Assembly: GCA_024402665.1 (NCBI GenBank)
Contig: JAKSTI010000018.1
Coordinates: 1-41,097 of the forward strand
Length of the DNA: 41,097 nucleotides
DNA from: Treponema sp.
GTDB lineage: Bacteria > Spirochaetota > Spirochaetia > Treponematales > Treponemataceae
Direction of reading: 5' to 3'
Part shown: positions 8,932 to 16,535 of the stretch, one piece after another
Numbering within the stretch: position 1 is the first letter of the stretch
Layout of the letters: every line of letters starts with the position of its first letter
Notes under the pieces: model-generated
Database searches by the model: none
Told to the model about the DNA's origin: nothing
What the model saw: only the letters and a program-made list of their open reading frames with translations
Position numbers and translations under genes: made by a program

Positions 8932-9696
8932 TTAATTAAGTGATTCAAGATAAGCTTTTGTAAAAATATTATCTGGGAGCTTATCAAAAGTTAAATCGCT
9001 GATTACCTGCTGAGTATTTTCGCCTTTATTCAGTTCATCACGGAGGATAAGCTGAACAGGAACATAACCGGCTGGCACTTTTGAATATTTAGGAATCAAA
9101 ATTGTGCGCATCAAACGACCTGAACCAGAAAAATCTTCTTCTTTCAAAGTTAATGGAATGTCTTTACGAACATAATATTTAATTTTTGAATAAGCAGGTT
9201 CTGTTGTTTTTGCTGCAAGTGTGATTTCATATACAGGATATTTTCCCAAAGTTCCTTCTGTAAAAGATTCAACTGTAAAATTTTCACGCCATCTTGCTGA
9301 ACTCTGATTAACGTCATCAAGTTTTACATCGCTATCACCCAAAGCTTCTTTAATTGAAGTATGTGTGAATTTACGGCTGATTGGATCATAAGCCCAGATA
9401 TTATCTCCATCACGAAGATATCCGTTTCCTTTATCTGCTTCTGGGAAAAGCTGAACGATTGTCATTAAATCTTTATCTGTACGTTCAAAAATTTTGTACT
9501 GAAGATTTTCCTTTGGTTTTCCAGGTTTTTCAATAACAAGAGAAATTGTTGCTGAATAATCCCCGTGATAAGCAAGAATATCATCTGTTGATTCCAAAAC
9601 TTTAAATGCTTTATCTGCAGTTTTTGAATCTACCTGTGAAAATGCAGAAAAGACAGCTAAACTTAAAACGACTAACACTGAAAGTAATTTTTTCAT
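8932..9696 (-). CDS. LolA-like outer membrane lipoprotein-sorting protein
   Basis: A 254-aa periplasmic protein with signal peptide MKKLLSVLVVLSLAVFSAFS. The mature part carries the features of the 'outer membrane lipoprotein-sorting' group of the LolA fold: GNGYLRDGDNIWAYDPISRKFT, then the RWRENF and YPVYEITLAA strands and the KIKYYVRKDIPLTLKEEDFSGSGRLMRTI segment. LolA-fold proteins carry acylated lipoproteins or other lipids across the periplasm. It lies 28 nt after the second FtsX permease with AGGAGA as ribosome site, which fits a chaperone receiving cargo from that permease complex. Cargo is inferred, not shown. Confidence 0.8.
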   Translation of the reverse strand: MKKLLSVLVVLSLAVFSAFSQVDSKTADKAFKVLESTDDILAYHGDYSATISLVIEKPGKPKENLQYKIFERTDKDLMTIVQLFPEADKGNGYLRDGDNIWAYDPISRKFTHTSIKEALGDSDVKLDDVNQSSARWRENFTVESFTEGTLGKYPVYEITLAAKTTEPAYSKIKYYVRKDIPLTLKEEDFSGSGRLMRTILIPKYSKVPAGYVPVQLILRDELNKGENTQQVISDLTFDKLPDNIFTKAYLESLN

Positions 9697-9724
9697 TCTT
9701 TGTCTCCTATAATTTTTACCAAAA

Positions 9725-11065
9725 TTATTTAATTGTTCTTAATGCTTCAGCAGGACTTAATTTTGCTGCTTTCTTAGCGCTGGTTCTTACAGCAACTGTT
9801 GTAAGCAGAATAAGAAGAACATACTGAAAAATTGTTGTAAATGGACTTACTGAGAAAGAGAAATGTCCATTATTCAGGAAGAATCCTAATGCTTCAGAAT
9901 TAATTGGAATCATATGAACAATTCCCATTAAAATACCTGCAAGAATAAATCCACAAAGGGCACCGATGACACAAAGAATAACGGCTTCTGTTGTAAATAC
10001 TCTGCGTGTCTGTTTACCTGTCATTCCCAATGCTCTCATTGTACCAATTTCACGGATACGTTCGTACAGTACCATTCTGTATGTATTACTAACCCCTACC
10101 ATTACAATCAACAAGATAACTATAAGGATACAAGTTGTAACAAAATGAACGATATATAATGCGTAATTCAACTGTGGAACTTCATCATCAAGACATTCAA
10201 CAACATATTTTACCCCTTCCCATTTCTGTTCAGGATCCATGAACTGTTTTTCAATTCCTTTTCCAATATTTCCTGGATTTGTCATCATGGCTTCTAAACG
10301 TGAAGAAACGTTTGCTCCATCCCTGCGAATCAATTCTTCAAGGTAAGATGCATATTTTGCCTGTTTATTCTTGTTCTTAAGGAAGATTGTAAAAGTTGAA
10401 TATCCGCCTTCTGGAATTTCTACAAGCTTATTTATAGTTTCAATATTTGCATAAGTCTGCATTGAACTTAAGAATGTGTTTCCTTTAATAATTGCAGCAA
10501 CAGTAAAGTCTGTTACGTTGTTCTGACCATAAATTGTTGATGTTGTATAAATCAACTGGTCTCCAACTGCAATATTAAGAGTTTCTGCAAGCTTATCTGA
10601 AATAATAAGTGCCTGAGGATCATCAAAGTTGTCAAAAGACCCTTCTACAATCTGGAAAGATTCTCTCAAAGATTCTTCTGATAAATCACGTCCAAATACT
10701 GTGGAAAGAGCCTTTTTTCCATTGAAAACGAACTGCCCTGCTGTCTGTGTATAGCAAGAAAAATATTCGTAATCAATATTGCTGTTTTCTACAATATTTC
10801 TGATGTAATTTCTGTCTTTAATGATTCCAATAAGTTCGTCTTTTTTTCCTTCTTCTTCAGCAGGAATTTTTTCATAACCAGCAACCAGAATATTTCCACC
10901 GGTAAGCTGTGTAATCATATTTTCAAGGTTTCCAACAACACCAGATGTAAAACCATCAATAGCAGTTACTACCAAAAAACCAAAGGCGATTGCAGTTGCA
11001 AGAATTGCATTTCGTCTTTTCTGACGAGTAAGGTTTTTAAGAGCTAATCTAAATGTATTTCCCAT
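9725..11065 (-). CDS. FtsX-type ABC permease (LolC/E- or MacB-like), second subunit
   Basis: A 446-aa inner-membrane permease with the four-segment LolCE/MacB layout: one N-terminal helix (about 20-45), a large periplasmic domain (about 45-290), then three C-terminal helices. The cytoplasmic coupling region reads YERIREIGTMRALGMTGKQTRRVFTTEA and the protein ends SPAEALRTIK, both typical of FtsX-domain permeases. It follows the other permease by only 5 nt and probably forms an asymmetric dimer with it, powered by the ATPase at 12630-13418. The ribosome site AAGGAG lies within the end of the preceding gene, suggesting coupling. Confidence 0.85.
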   Translation of the reverse strand: MGNTFRLALKNLTRQKRRNAILATAIAFGFLVVTAIDGFTSGVVGNLENMITQLTGGNILVAGYEKIPAEEEGKKDELIGIIKDRNYIRNIVENSNIDYEYFSCYTQTAGQFVFNGKKALSTVFGRDLSEESLRESFQIVEGSFDNFDDPQALIISDKLAETLNIAVGDQLIYTTSTIYGQNNVTDFTVAAIIKGNTFLSSMQTYANIETINKLVEIPEGGYSTFTIFLKNKNKQAKYASYLEELIRRDGANVSSRLEAMMTNPGNIGKGIEKQFMDPEQKWEGVKYVVECLDDEVPQLNYALYIVHFVTTCILIVILLIVMVGVSNTYRMVLYERIREIGTMRALGMTGKQTRRVFTTEAVILCVIGALCGFILAGILMGIVHMIPINSEALGFFLNNGHFSFSVSPFTTIFQYVLLILLTTVAVRTSAKKAAKLSPAEALRTIK

Positions 11066-11070
11066 AATCC

Positions 11071-12609
11071 TTATTCTCCTTTGCTCAATGCTTTTAATGG
11101 TGTGATTTTTAATGCAGATTTTACAGGATAAATATTACTGAGAATACTTCCTGCCAAAGCAATAACCACTGTCATAATTATGATTTTAAATGTTGGAGTA
11201 AAATGTAAAAGTCCACCACCAAGAATCATTTTTCCAATTTCATTTGTAATTGTAATATTAAGTGAATTGAAGATTCCCATTGCAATAAAGGCAATTACAA
11301 TACCAATGATTGAAGTTACTAATGTAAGGAATACGGCTTCTGTAAAGAAAAGTTTCTGAACAAATTTCTTTTCTGCACCAATAGCACGCATTGTTCCAAT
11401 TTCACCAGTTCTTTCAATAACGCTGACTGTCATTGTGTTCATAATAATAATGAATACAACAACCGCAAGAATAATAATGAGGATATTGAAAATAAGTCCT
11501 ATTCCTTCCACTGTTCCTGAATAAGAGAAGGCTGCGGCTTTCCAGTCCATTACTCTTACAGGAATTCCTTGTTCATCAAATTCTGCCTGAAGTTTTTCTA
11601 TAGATTTTTGAGTCTGCGCAGGATTTTTGAATTTTCCAAGGATGAAGTTCCATGAACCATCATCTGTTTTATTCAATTCATCGCGTAAAGATGTGTCTCC
11701 AAGAATATCAGAGAAATCGGAAACTTCGCCACGGAGAATACTCTGATCCTCTGATACAAGGTCATCAAAGTCAAAGTCAAAATCATCACTACCGAATAAA
11801 TCGTCTTCATCAAGCTGATTAAGAGACAAATCAACTGTATCAGGAAGTTCTTCTTTGAAAGAGTTTGCATAAGTCAAATCTGCAAATGCACGTGCCAATG
11901 TTGGATCAGAATAGATTACCTGGAACATAGCAGAATTTTCATCAGCAGGTTTAAAAATACCTACAACTTTTGCTTCACGAATAATTCCTTTTGTATTAGC
12001 ACCCATCATAAGGATGTTTTCGCCAATATTTAAGCTTTCGTGCCAGAATTTTTCCATATTGCGCTGAACACGAGTATCGATGATAACTTCATTTGTACCA
12101 GCAGTTGGATAACGACCTTCAATCAAGTTCAAATCAGGAAAGACTTCCCAATAAGTTTTGTCTTCGCCGGCAAAAAGCATAGCAACTGGCAAATCCATGA
12201 TATTAATGTCATCATCAATATTAGACATATCTACTTCAAGTCCCTTTGTAATAAGAACCTGGGCAGAAATCTGTTTAGTATCACATTTAATATCATCATT
12301 GTTATTTATAATTTCCATCACTTTATCTAATTCTGGCAAAGCGGGAATCTGTGGAATATCTCCAGTGAAAGTTGTTGTTGATGCACTGAAAATATCAATT
12401 ATTGTTCCTTTTTCTGGAACTGTACTAATGGCAAAATCACCTGTATAGTTGGCGCGGAAATCTTTTTCCAAACCTTTGTTTACTGATTCAAGAAAGCTGT
12501 TTCCCAAAATTACAATTGCAACACCAAAAATAAGGAATAATGCAATAATAAAGGTTTTTGCTTTATGTTCAGTAAGATTGCGAATTGCAAGTCTAAAAAT
12601 TACACCCAT
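11071..12609 (-). CDS. FtsX-type ABC permease (LolC/E- or MacB-like), first subunit with acidic insert
   Basis: A 512-aa permease of the same type: N-terminal helix about residues 18-40, periplasmic domain about 41-365, then three helices; coupling segment ERTGEIGTMRAIGAEKKFVQKLFFTEA and C-terminal ITPLKALSKGE. Residues 267-294 form a striking Asp-rich insert (DEDDLFGSDDFDFDFDDL) in the periplasmic domain, which the partner permease lacks. The start at 12609 is chosen because GGAGAT lies 4-5 nt upstream; an in-frame ATG four codons earlier has no ribosome site. The ATPase gene ends 20 nt upstream. Confidence 0.85.
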   Translation of the reverse strand: MGVIFRLAIRNLTEHKAKTFIIALFLIFGVAIVILGNSFLESVNKGLEKDFRANYTGDFAISTVPEKGTIIDIFSASTTTFTGDIPQIPALPELDKVMEIINNNDDIKCDTKQISAQVLITKGLEVDMSNIDDDINIMDLPVAMLFAGEDKTYWEVFPDLNLIEGRYPTAGTNEVIIDTRVQRNMEKFWHESLNIGENILMMGANTKGIIREAKVVGIFKPADENSAMFQVIYSDPTLARAFADLTYANSFKEELPDTVDLSLNQLDEDDLFGSDDFDFDFDDLVSEDQSILRGEVSDFSDILGDTSLRDELNKTDDGSWNFILGKFKNPAQTQKSIEKLQAEFDEQGIPVRVMDWKAAAFSYSGTVEGIGLIFNILIIILAVVVFIIIMNTMTVSVIERTGEIGTMRAIGAEKKFVQKLFFTEAVFLTLVTSIIGIVIAFIAMGIFNSLNITITNEIGKMILGGGLLHFTPTFKIIIMTVVIALAGSILSNIYPVKSALKITPLKALSKGE

Positions 12610-12629
12610 TTTTATCTCCATAAAGTTTA

Positions 12630-13418
12630 TTATGCGTTATAGATATTGCTTCCAGCTTTATGTTCATCTTCACGAACTGCACCGTCAAAAATATGGATAA
12701 CATGATCACACATATCAACAATACGAGAGTCGTGAGTAGAGAAAATAAATGTAGTCTGTAAATCTTTGTCTGTGTTTAAATCTTTCATTAATGAAAGAAT
12801 CTGTTTACTGTTTACTGAGTCAAGGTTTGCTGTTGGTTCATCTGCAAGAATTACAGGTGCTTTTGTAACAAGGGCGCGGGCAATTGCAACACGCTGACGC
12901 TGTCCGCCAGAAAGTTCACTTGGTTTATGTGTACTCCAGTCTGAAAGTCCAACTTTTTCAATAAGGAAATTAATCCATTCTTCTTTTTCTTTTTTAGAGA
13001 AATTATCTACAGGACAAGCAAGAGATTTGTCTTTTGATTCAAGCAAAAGTGGGAATTCAATGTTTTCGCGGACATTCAAAACTGGAATAAGGTTGAAAGT
13101 CTGGAAAATGAATCCTAAATGTGAACGACGCAAGCCTGTAATTCTGCGGTCGATGCTGTTAGGGACTGTTCCTTTAGCAGTTGAAGTAAGATTAAAACCT
13201 TTATAAACATCAATACCATCAATAATGATGTTCCCGCTTGATGGAAGATCAATAAGTCCAATCATATTTAATAAAGTTGATTTTCCGGATCCAGATGGGC
13301 CTGAAATTGCAGCAAATTCACCTTTTTCGATTGAGAAAGAAATTCCTTTTACCGCCTCTACAGTCTGTTTTCCCAGAGGATAGATTTTGTGGACATTTTC
13401 CAATTTAATAACTGACAT
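12630..13418 (-). CDS. LolD/MacB-type ABC ATPase
   Basis: A 262-aa ATPase of the LolD/FtsE/MacB group: Walker A GPSGSGKST, Q-loop FIFQTFNLIPVLNVRENIEFPLLL, signature LSGGQRQRVAIARAL, Walker B VILADEPTANLDS and H-loop FSTHD. It has two insertions relative to short LolD proteins, one before the Q-loop and one (KDKSLACPVDNFSKKEKEE) before the signature. It would energise the two permeases encoded downstream. The start at 13418 is preceded by AAGGAG at 6 nt; an upstream in-frame start would lie inside the terminator-like hairpin. It is the first gene of the five-gene operon. Confidence 0.9.
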   Translation of the reverse strand: MSVIKLENVHKIYPLGKQTVEAVKGISFSIEKGEFAAISGPSGSGKSTLLNMIGLIDLPSSGNIIIDGIDVYKGFNLTSTAKGTVPNSIDRRITGLRRSHLGFIFQTFNLIPVLNVRENIEFPLLLESKDKSLACPVDNFSKKEKEEWINFLIEKVGLSDWSTHKPSELSGGQRQRVAIARALVTKAPVILADEPTANLDSVNSKQILSLMKDLNTDKDLQTTFIFSTHDSRIVDMCDHVIHIFDGAVREDEHKAGSNIYNA

Positions 13419-13446
13419 GTCTAGCTCCTTAGAATAAAAAAATAAA

Positions 13447-13474
13447 ACCCCAAGCATAGAACTATACCTGGGGT
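13447..13474 (-). terminator. Terminator-like hairpin in the leader of the Lol-like operon
   Basis: A 13-bp stem (two G-U pairs on the minus strand) with a 2-nt loop, ACCCCAGGTATAG / CTATGCTTGGGGT, directly followed on the minus strand by TTTTATTTTTTTATT. It ends about 17 nt before the AAGGAG of the ATPase gene. It may end rpoN transcription or act as an attenuator if the promoter lies upstream of it. Confidence 0.6.
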
Positions 13475-13494
13475 CAAAAAATCAATTTAAATAC

Positions 13495-13524
13495 CTCATG
13501 TATAGCACTTTTTGCATACATGAG
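13495..13524 (-). promoter_or_regulatory. Palindrome overlapping a possible extended -10 promoter
   Basis: Perfect 9-bp inverted repeat CTCATGTAT / ATACATGAG with a 12-nt spacer. On the minus strand one arm overlaps TGCTATACA (13507-13499), an extended -10 candidate. The arrangement is what a repressor operator over the promoter of the Lol-like operon would look like. No regulator is identified. Confidence 0.35.
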
Positions 13525-13614
13525 TCTCACAAATTAAAGCAAGCCAGTTCAAAAAAAAGAACGGGATTGTTGGCTCGCTCCGTCATAATAACGGCTGCTA
13601 CTCCCTCATGGGAT

Positions 13615-13657
13615 ATACATACTTTAAAAGATAATAATTTTTTATGCAAGTATGTAT
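13615..13657. other. Inverted repeat downstream of rpoN
   Basis: Perfect 10-bp arms ATACATACTT / AAGTATGTAT with a 23-nt AT-rich loop, 27 nt after the rpoN stop. It could be the 3' hairpin of rpoN mRNA or a protein site. Between it and the promoter palindrome lies a further imperfect inverted repeat (AGCAAGCCA...TGGCTCGCT, about 13538-13580). Confidence 0.35.
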
Positions 13658-13683
13658 AAAAAAACTAAGTATTTTCTTATTTT

Positions 13684-15144
13684 TTACATTCTGAAGTAGG
13701 AATTATTAATTCCAGCCTGATTTCTATATTTTGCTACAGTTCGCCTTGAAATTTTAATTCCCTGAGAGTTTAGATATTCTGTAATCTGCTGATCAGACAT
13801 TTTCTTTTCATCACCAGAAGCAAGTAAAGTCTGGATTTTAAATTTTATTTCTTCCGCAGAAATTTTACCGTCATCCCCGGTACTGTTTACGCCGGATGAG
13901 AAAAAATAACTGGCAGGAAAAGGCCCCCACTCAGTCTGTACAAATTTAGGATTTTTTTTGCCAGACATTCTTGAAACAGTTGATTCGTGAATTCCAATCT
14001 GTTTAGCAATAGTCCGTCTTGTTAATGGAGCTATATGCCCCGGACCTTTTATAAAAAATTCTTTTTGAGCTTCTACGATGGCGCATCCCTGTAAAATGCA
14101 GGAAGACTCCCTATATTCAAGATTTTGAATAAACACTTTTGCTTTTTCAAAAAGCTCTTTGTTGCCGGCAAATTCTGGAGAAATTCTAACTTCAGGTATT
14201 TCGCCAGAGGAATATTTTACCTGAAAATGAAAATCTGAATCGCCTTTAATAATTCCTTTTGTATAATCACTCTTGGAAATTTCACCCGCTACTTTTTCAA
14301 CAGAAAAAATGAAATCAGGTTTATTAAATTCTGCCGCATAAATATCATGAACATAACCAGCTGCCGGACGAGGTTCCAGTGTTCTTATATAACTGATAGT
14401 TTCTTCAACCATCTCAACATCAAGCTCCAGTCTGTCTAAAGGAATACGTGGAGCAAACTTTCTGGAATGCCACTTTTCCCGATACTCTATTAATCGCTTA
14501 AGAACTTTTTCTGGAACAGGATTTTCTATCAGCCGCAAATTTCCATCAAGAATAAACAATGTCAGGACAGACGCATCGCCCCTGATTTTTGCCTGAACAT
14601 AAAGACTTTCTTCTATATCCTTACAGCAAGTTCCAACAGGGTCCAGTTTTTGAATTGATTCCATGCATTTTTTTAAAAGTTCTGGAGTTTGCATAGGACG
14701 GTTTTTGTTCAATAAAGTCTCCGGGCTAAGATTAGAACCGTAAAATCCTTTTTCATCCAGATTGTAAATCAGTGCTTTTGAAAGTTCCATCTCATCTGCA
14801 GAAAGATGCATCATATTAAGCTGATTTAACAAATGATCCTGAAGAGTTTCTCCGTAAGAAGATTTTGACTCCAAAGTTGCATTAAAATCATCCGAAAGTT
14901 TTGAAGAACCAGCACTGCCAGTTCTGTATTTTTCATTATAAGGATTGTCACTGCCCCGGAATTCTCTGACAATTTCAATAGCGGGATTTTCATTGGCTGC
15001 TTTAAAAATTTCTTCCCTAAGTTCCTTTGTTCCCATCTGCAGAAAATTTACAGCCTGAATTTGTCTTTGAGATAAAACCTGCTTCTGCTTTTGAACCTGA
15101 GTCTGTTTTTGTCTTTGAATCAAACTTTGGGAGTAGTTATCCAT
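13684..15144 (-). CDS. rpoN: RNA polymerase sigma-54 factor
   Basis: Alternative sigma factor for -24/-12 promoters, needing enhancer-binding ATPases. Region I is glutamine-rich (QRQKQTQVQKQKQVLSQRQ, then QAVNFLQMGTKELREEI). The core-binding region contains LDPVGTCCKDIEESL, the central HTH reads RTIAKQIGIHESTVSRMSGKK followed by GPFPASYFFSSG, and the C-terminal RpoN box is RRTVAKYR (residues 467-474). Length 486 aa is normal. A TGC-TACAAT extended -10 lies 7 nt before the ATG and there is no Shine-Dalgarno, so the mRNA is probably leaderless. No enhancer-binding protein is encoded in the window. Confidence 0.95.
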   Translation of the reverse strand: MDNYSQSLIQRQKQTQVQKQKQVLSQRQIQAVNFLQMGTKELREEIFKAANENPAIEIVREFRGSDNPYNEKYRTGSAGSSKLSDDFNATLESKSSYGETLQDHLLNQLNMMHLSADEMELSKALIYNLDEKGFYGSNLSPETLLNKNRPMQTPELLKKCMESIQKLDPVGTCCKDIEESLYVQAKIRGDASVLTLFILDGNLRLIENPVPEKVLKRLIEYREKWHSRKFAPRIPLDRLELDVEMVEETISYIRTLEPRPAAGYVHDIYAAEFNKPDFIFSVEKVAGEISKSDYTKGIIKGDSDFHFQVKYSSGEIPEVRISPEFAGNKELFEKAKVFIQNLEYRESSCILQGCAIVEAQKEFFIKGPGHIAPLTRRTIAKQIGIHESTVSRMSGKKNPKFVQTEWGPFPASYFFSSGVNSTGDDGKISAEEIKFKIQTLLASGDEKKMSDQQITEYLNSQGIKISRRTVAKYRNQAGINNSYFRM

Positions 15145-15191
15145 AGTTCAAATTGTAGCACAATTTCATTCTAAACTGTATACTTGGTGAT
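15145..15191. promoter_or_regulatory. Divergent promoter region, rpoN and DUF1015 gene
   Basis: Minus strand: TGCTACAAT (15160-15152) then 7 nt to the rpoN ATG. Plus strand: TATACT (15179-15184) then 7 nt to the ATG at 15192. The 47-nt gap leaves no room for ordinary 5' leaders. The -35 boxes are poor. Confidence 0.45.
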
Positions 15192-16511
15192 ATGAAAACA
15201 TTAGAAGAATTTGGTTTAGCTATTCCTGAAATTCTGCTTCCTGCAGAAATCGATTTATCTACATGGTCTGTAATTGCCTGCGACCAGTACACTCAGGATA
15301 AAGAATATTGGAAAAAGGTAGAAGAAACTGCAAATGGGAAACCTTCTACTTTAAATTTGATTTTACCTGAAGTTTATCTTGGGGATAACAAAGATGAACG
15401 CATTAAGGCCATCAGAAAAACAATGTCTGATTATATTAGCACAGATGTTTTTGCGGCTCCTAAAAAATGCCTTGTTTATATAGAAAGAAAAACAGCATTT
15501 GGCCGTACAAGAAAAGGACTTGTTGTTCAGATTGATCTTGATACTTACGAATGGAAACCTTTTAGTAAAGCAAATATTCGTGCAACAGAAGCTACAATTG
15601 TAGATCGAATTCCTCCTAGAATGGAAATTAGAAAAGGGGCGCCTCTTGAATTGCCACACATTATGCTTCTTGTAAATGATAAGAAAGACATGCTTGTTGG
15701 CGGAACTGGAAAATCTGTAAAAAAGAATAATCCTTTATATAAAGGCAAACTGATGAGCAACGGTGGTGAAATTACTGGCTGGGAAGTTTCTTCTGCAGCT
15801 GATATTGAAAATGTGACTGCCGCTGTAAATAAAATTGCTGAAGCAAATGCATCTTCTGACGGTTCAACATTCCTTTTTGCAGTTGGAGACGGAAACCACT
15901 CACTTGCAACAGCTAAAGCAGTTTGGGAAGAACATAAAAAAGAATTGATTGCAAAAGGTGCCTCTGGAAAAGAAATCAATGAGTCACCTGTAAAATATGC
16001 ATTGATTGAAATTGTAAATATTTACGATGATGGATTAACTTTTGAACCAATTCACAGAGTTATCTTTAATATTGATAACGAAGCTTTGATTGCAAAACTT
16101 GCTGAAAAACTTAATGGCCAGACAATTGAAGTAATGTCTAAAGATGCTCTTGAAGTTGCTGTAAAAGATTCCTGGGCTAACTTTGGATTTGTTTACAAGA
16201 AAGATGGAGTTCAGAAATATGTGCTCCTTTCTACAGATATTAAAGAACTTGCAGTTTCAAGATTGCAGCCAGAAATTGATGAATTCCTTAAAGGTTGTGA
16301 TAAATCTGAAATTGATTATATCCACGGAACTGAAGAAGTATTCCGTCTTGGTGAACAGGATAATGCAGTTTCTATTCTCCTTCCACCAATTGCAAAAGAC
16401 AGCTTCTTTGAAACAATCAATTCAAGAGGACCTCTTCCTCGCAAAAGCTTCTCAATGGGTGAAGCCGACGAAAAGAGATTCTATCTTGAATGCAGAAAAT
16501 TGTTTTCTTAA
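15192..16511 (+). CDS. DUF1015 family protein
   Basis: A 439-aa cytoplasmic protein of the DUF1015 family, which is common in spirochaetes, clostridia and Bacteroidetes and has no settled function. Visible family segments: STWSVIACDQYTQDKEYW near the N-terminus, ERKTAFGRTRKGLVVQIDL, ATEATIVDRIPPRMEIRKGA, and the conserved FAVGDGNHSLATAKAVWEE motif with a likely metal- or nucleotide-contacting Asp/His pair; the C-terminus has DYIHGTEEV. No signal peptide. GGTGA lies almost against the ATG and a -10 hexamer 7 nt upstream, so translation may not use a normal leader. It converges on recQ, with a TTTTCTTAAGAAAA palindrome at the gene end as the only hairpin-like sequence between them. Confidence 0.8.
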   Translation: MKTLEEFGLAIPEILLPAEIDLSTWSVIACDQYTQDKEYWKKVEETANGKPSTLNLILPEVYLGDNKDERIKAIRKTMSDYISTDVFAAPKKCLVYIERKTAFGRTRKGLVVQIDLDTYEWKPFSKANIRATEATIVDRIPPRMEIRKGAPLELPHIMLLVNDKKDMLVGGTGKSVKKNNPLYKGKLMSNGGEITGWEVSSAADIENVTAAVNKIAEANASSDGSTFLFAVGDGNHSLATAKAVWEEHKKELIAKGASGKEINESPVKYALIEIVNIYDDGLTFEPIHRVIFNIDNEALIAKLAEKLNGQTIEVMSKDALEVAVKDSWANFGFVYKKDGVQKYVLLSTDIKELAVSRLQPEIDEFLKGCDKSEIDYIHGTEEVFRLGEQDNAVSILLPPIAKDSFFETINSRGPLPRKSFSMGEADEKRFYLECRKLFS

Positions 16512-16535
16512 GAAAAAGCAAATATAATCAAGATT

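Noticed and set aside
12040..12700. Plus-strand ORFs opposite the first FtsX-type permease
   Set aside because: They mirror the permease's codon pattern and have no recognisable domain or ribosome site.
7529..13418. MacAB-TolC type efflux pump reading of the five-gene operon
   Set aside because: There is no MacA-type membrane-fusion protein and no TolC-type helical channel; the LolA-like protein fits a Lol-type transporter better.
13501..13520. Sigma-54 (-24/-12) promoter near rpoN: TAGCAC...TTGCA
   Set aside because: The spacing between the GC-type elements is 8 nt rather than the required 10 nt, and the first G of the GG pair is A.
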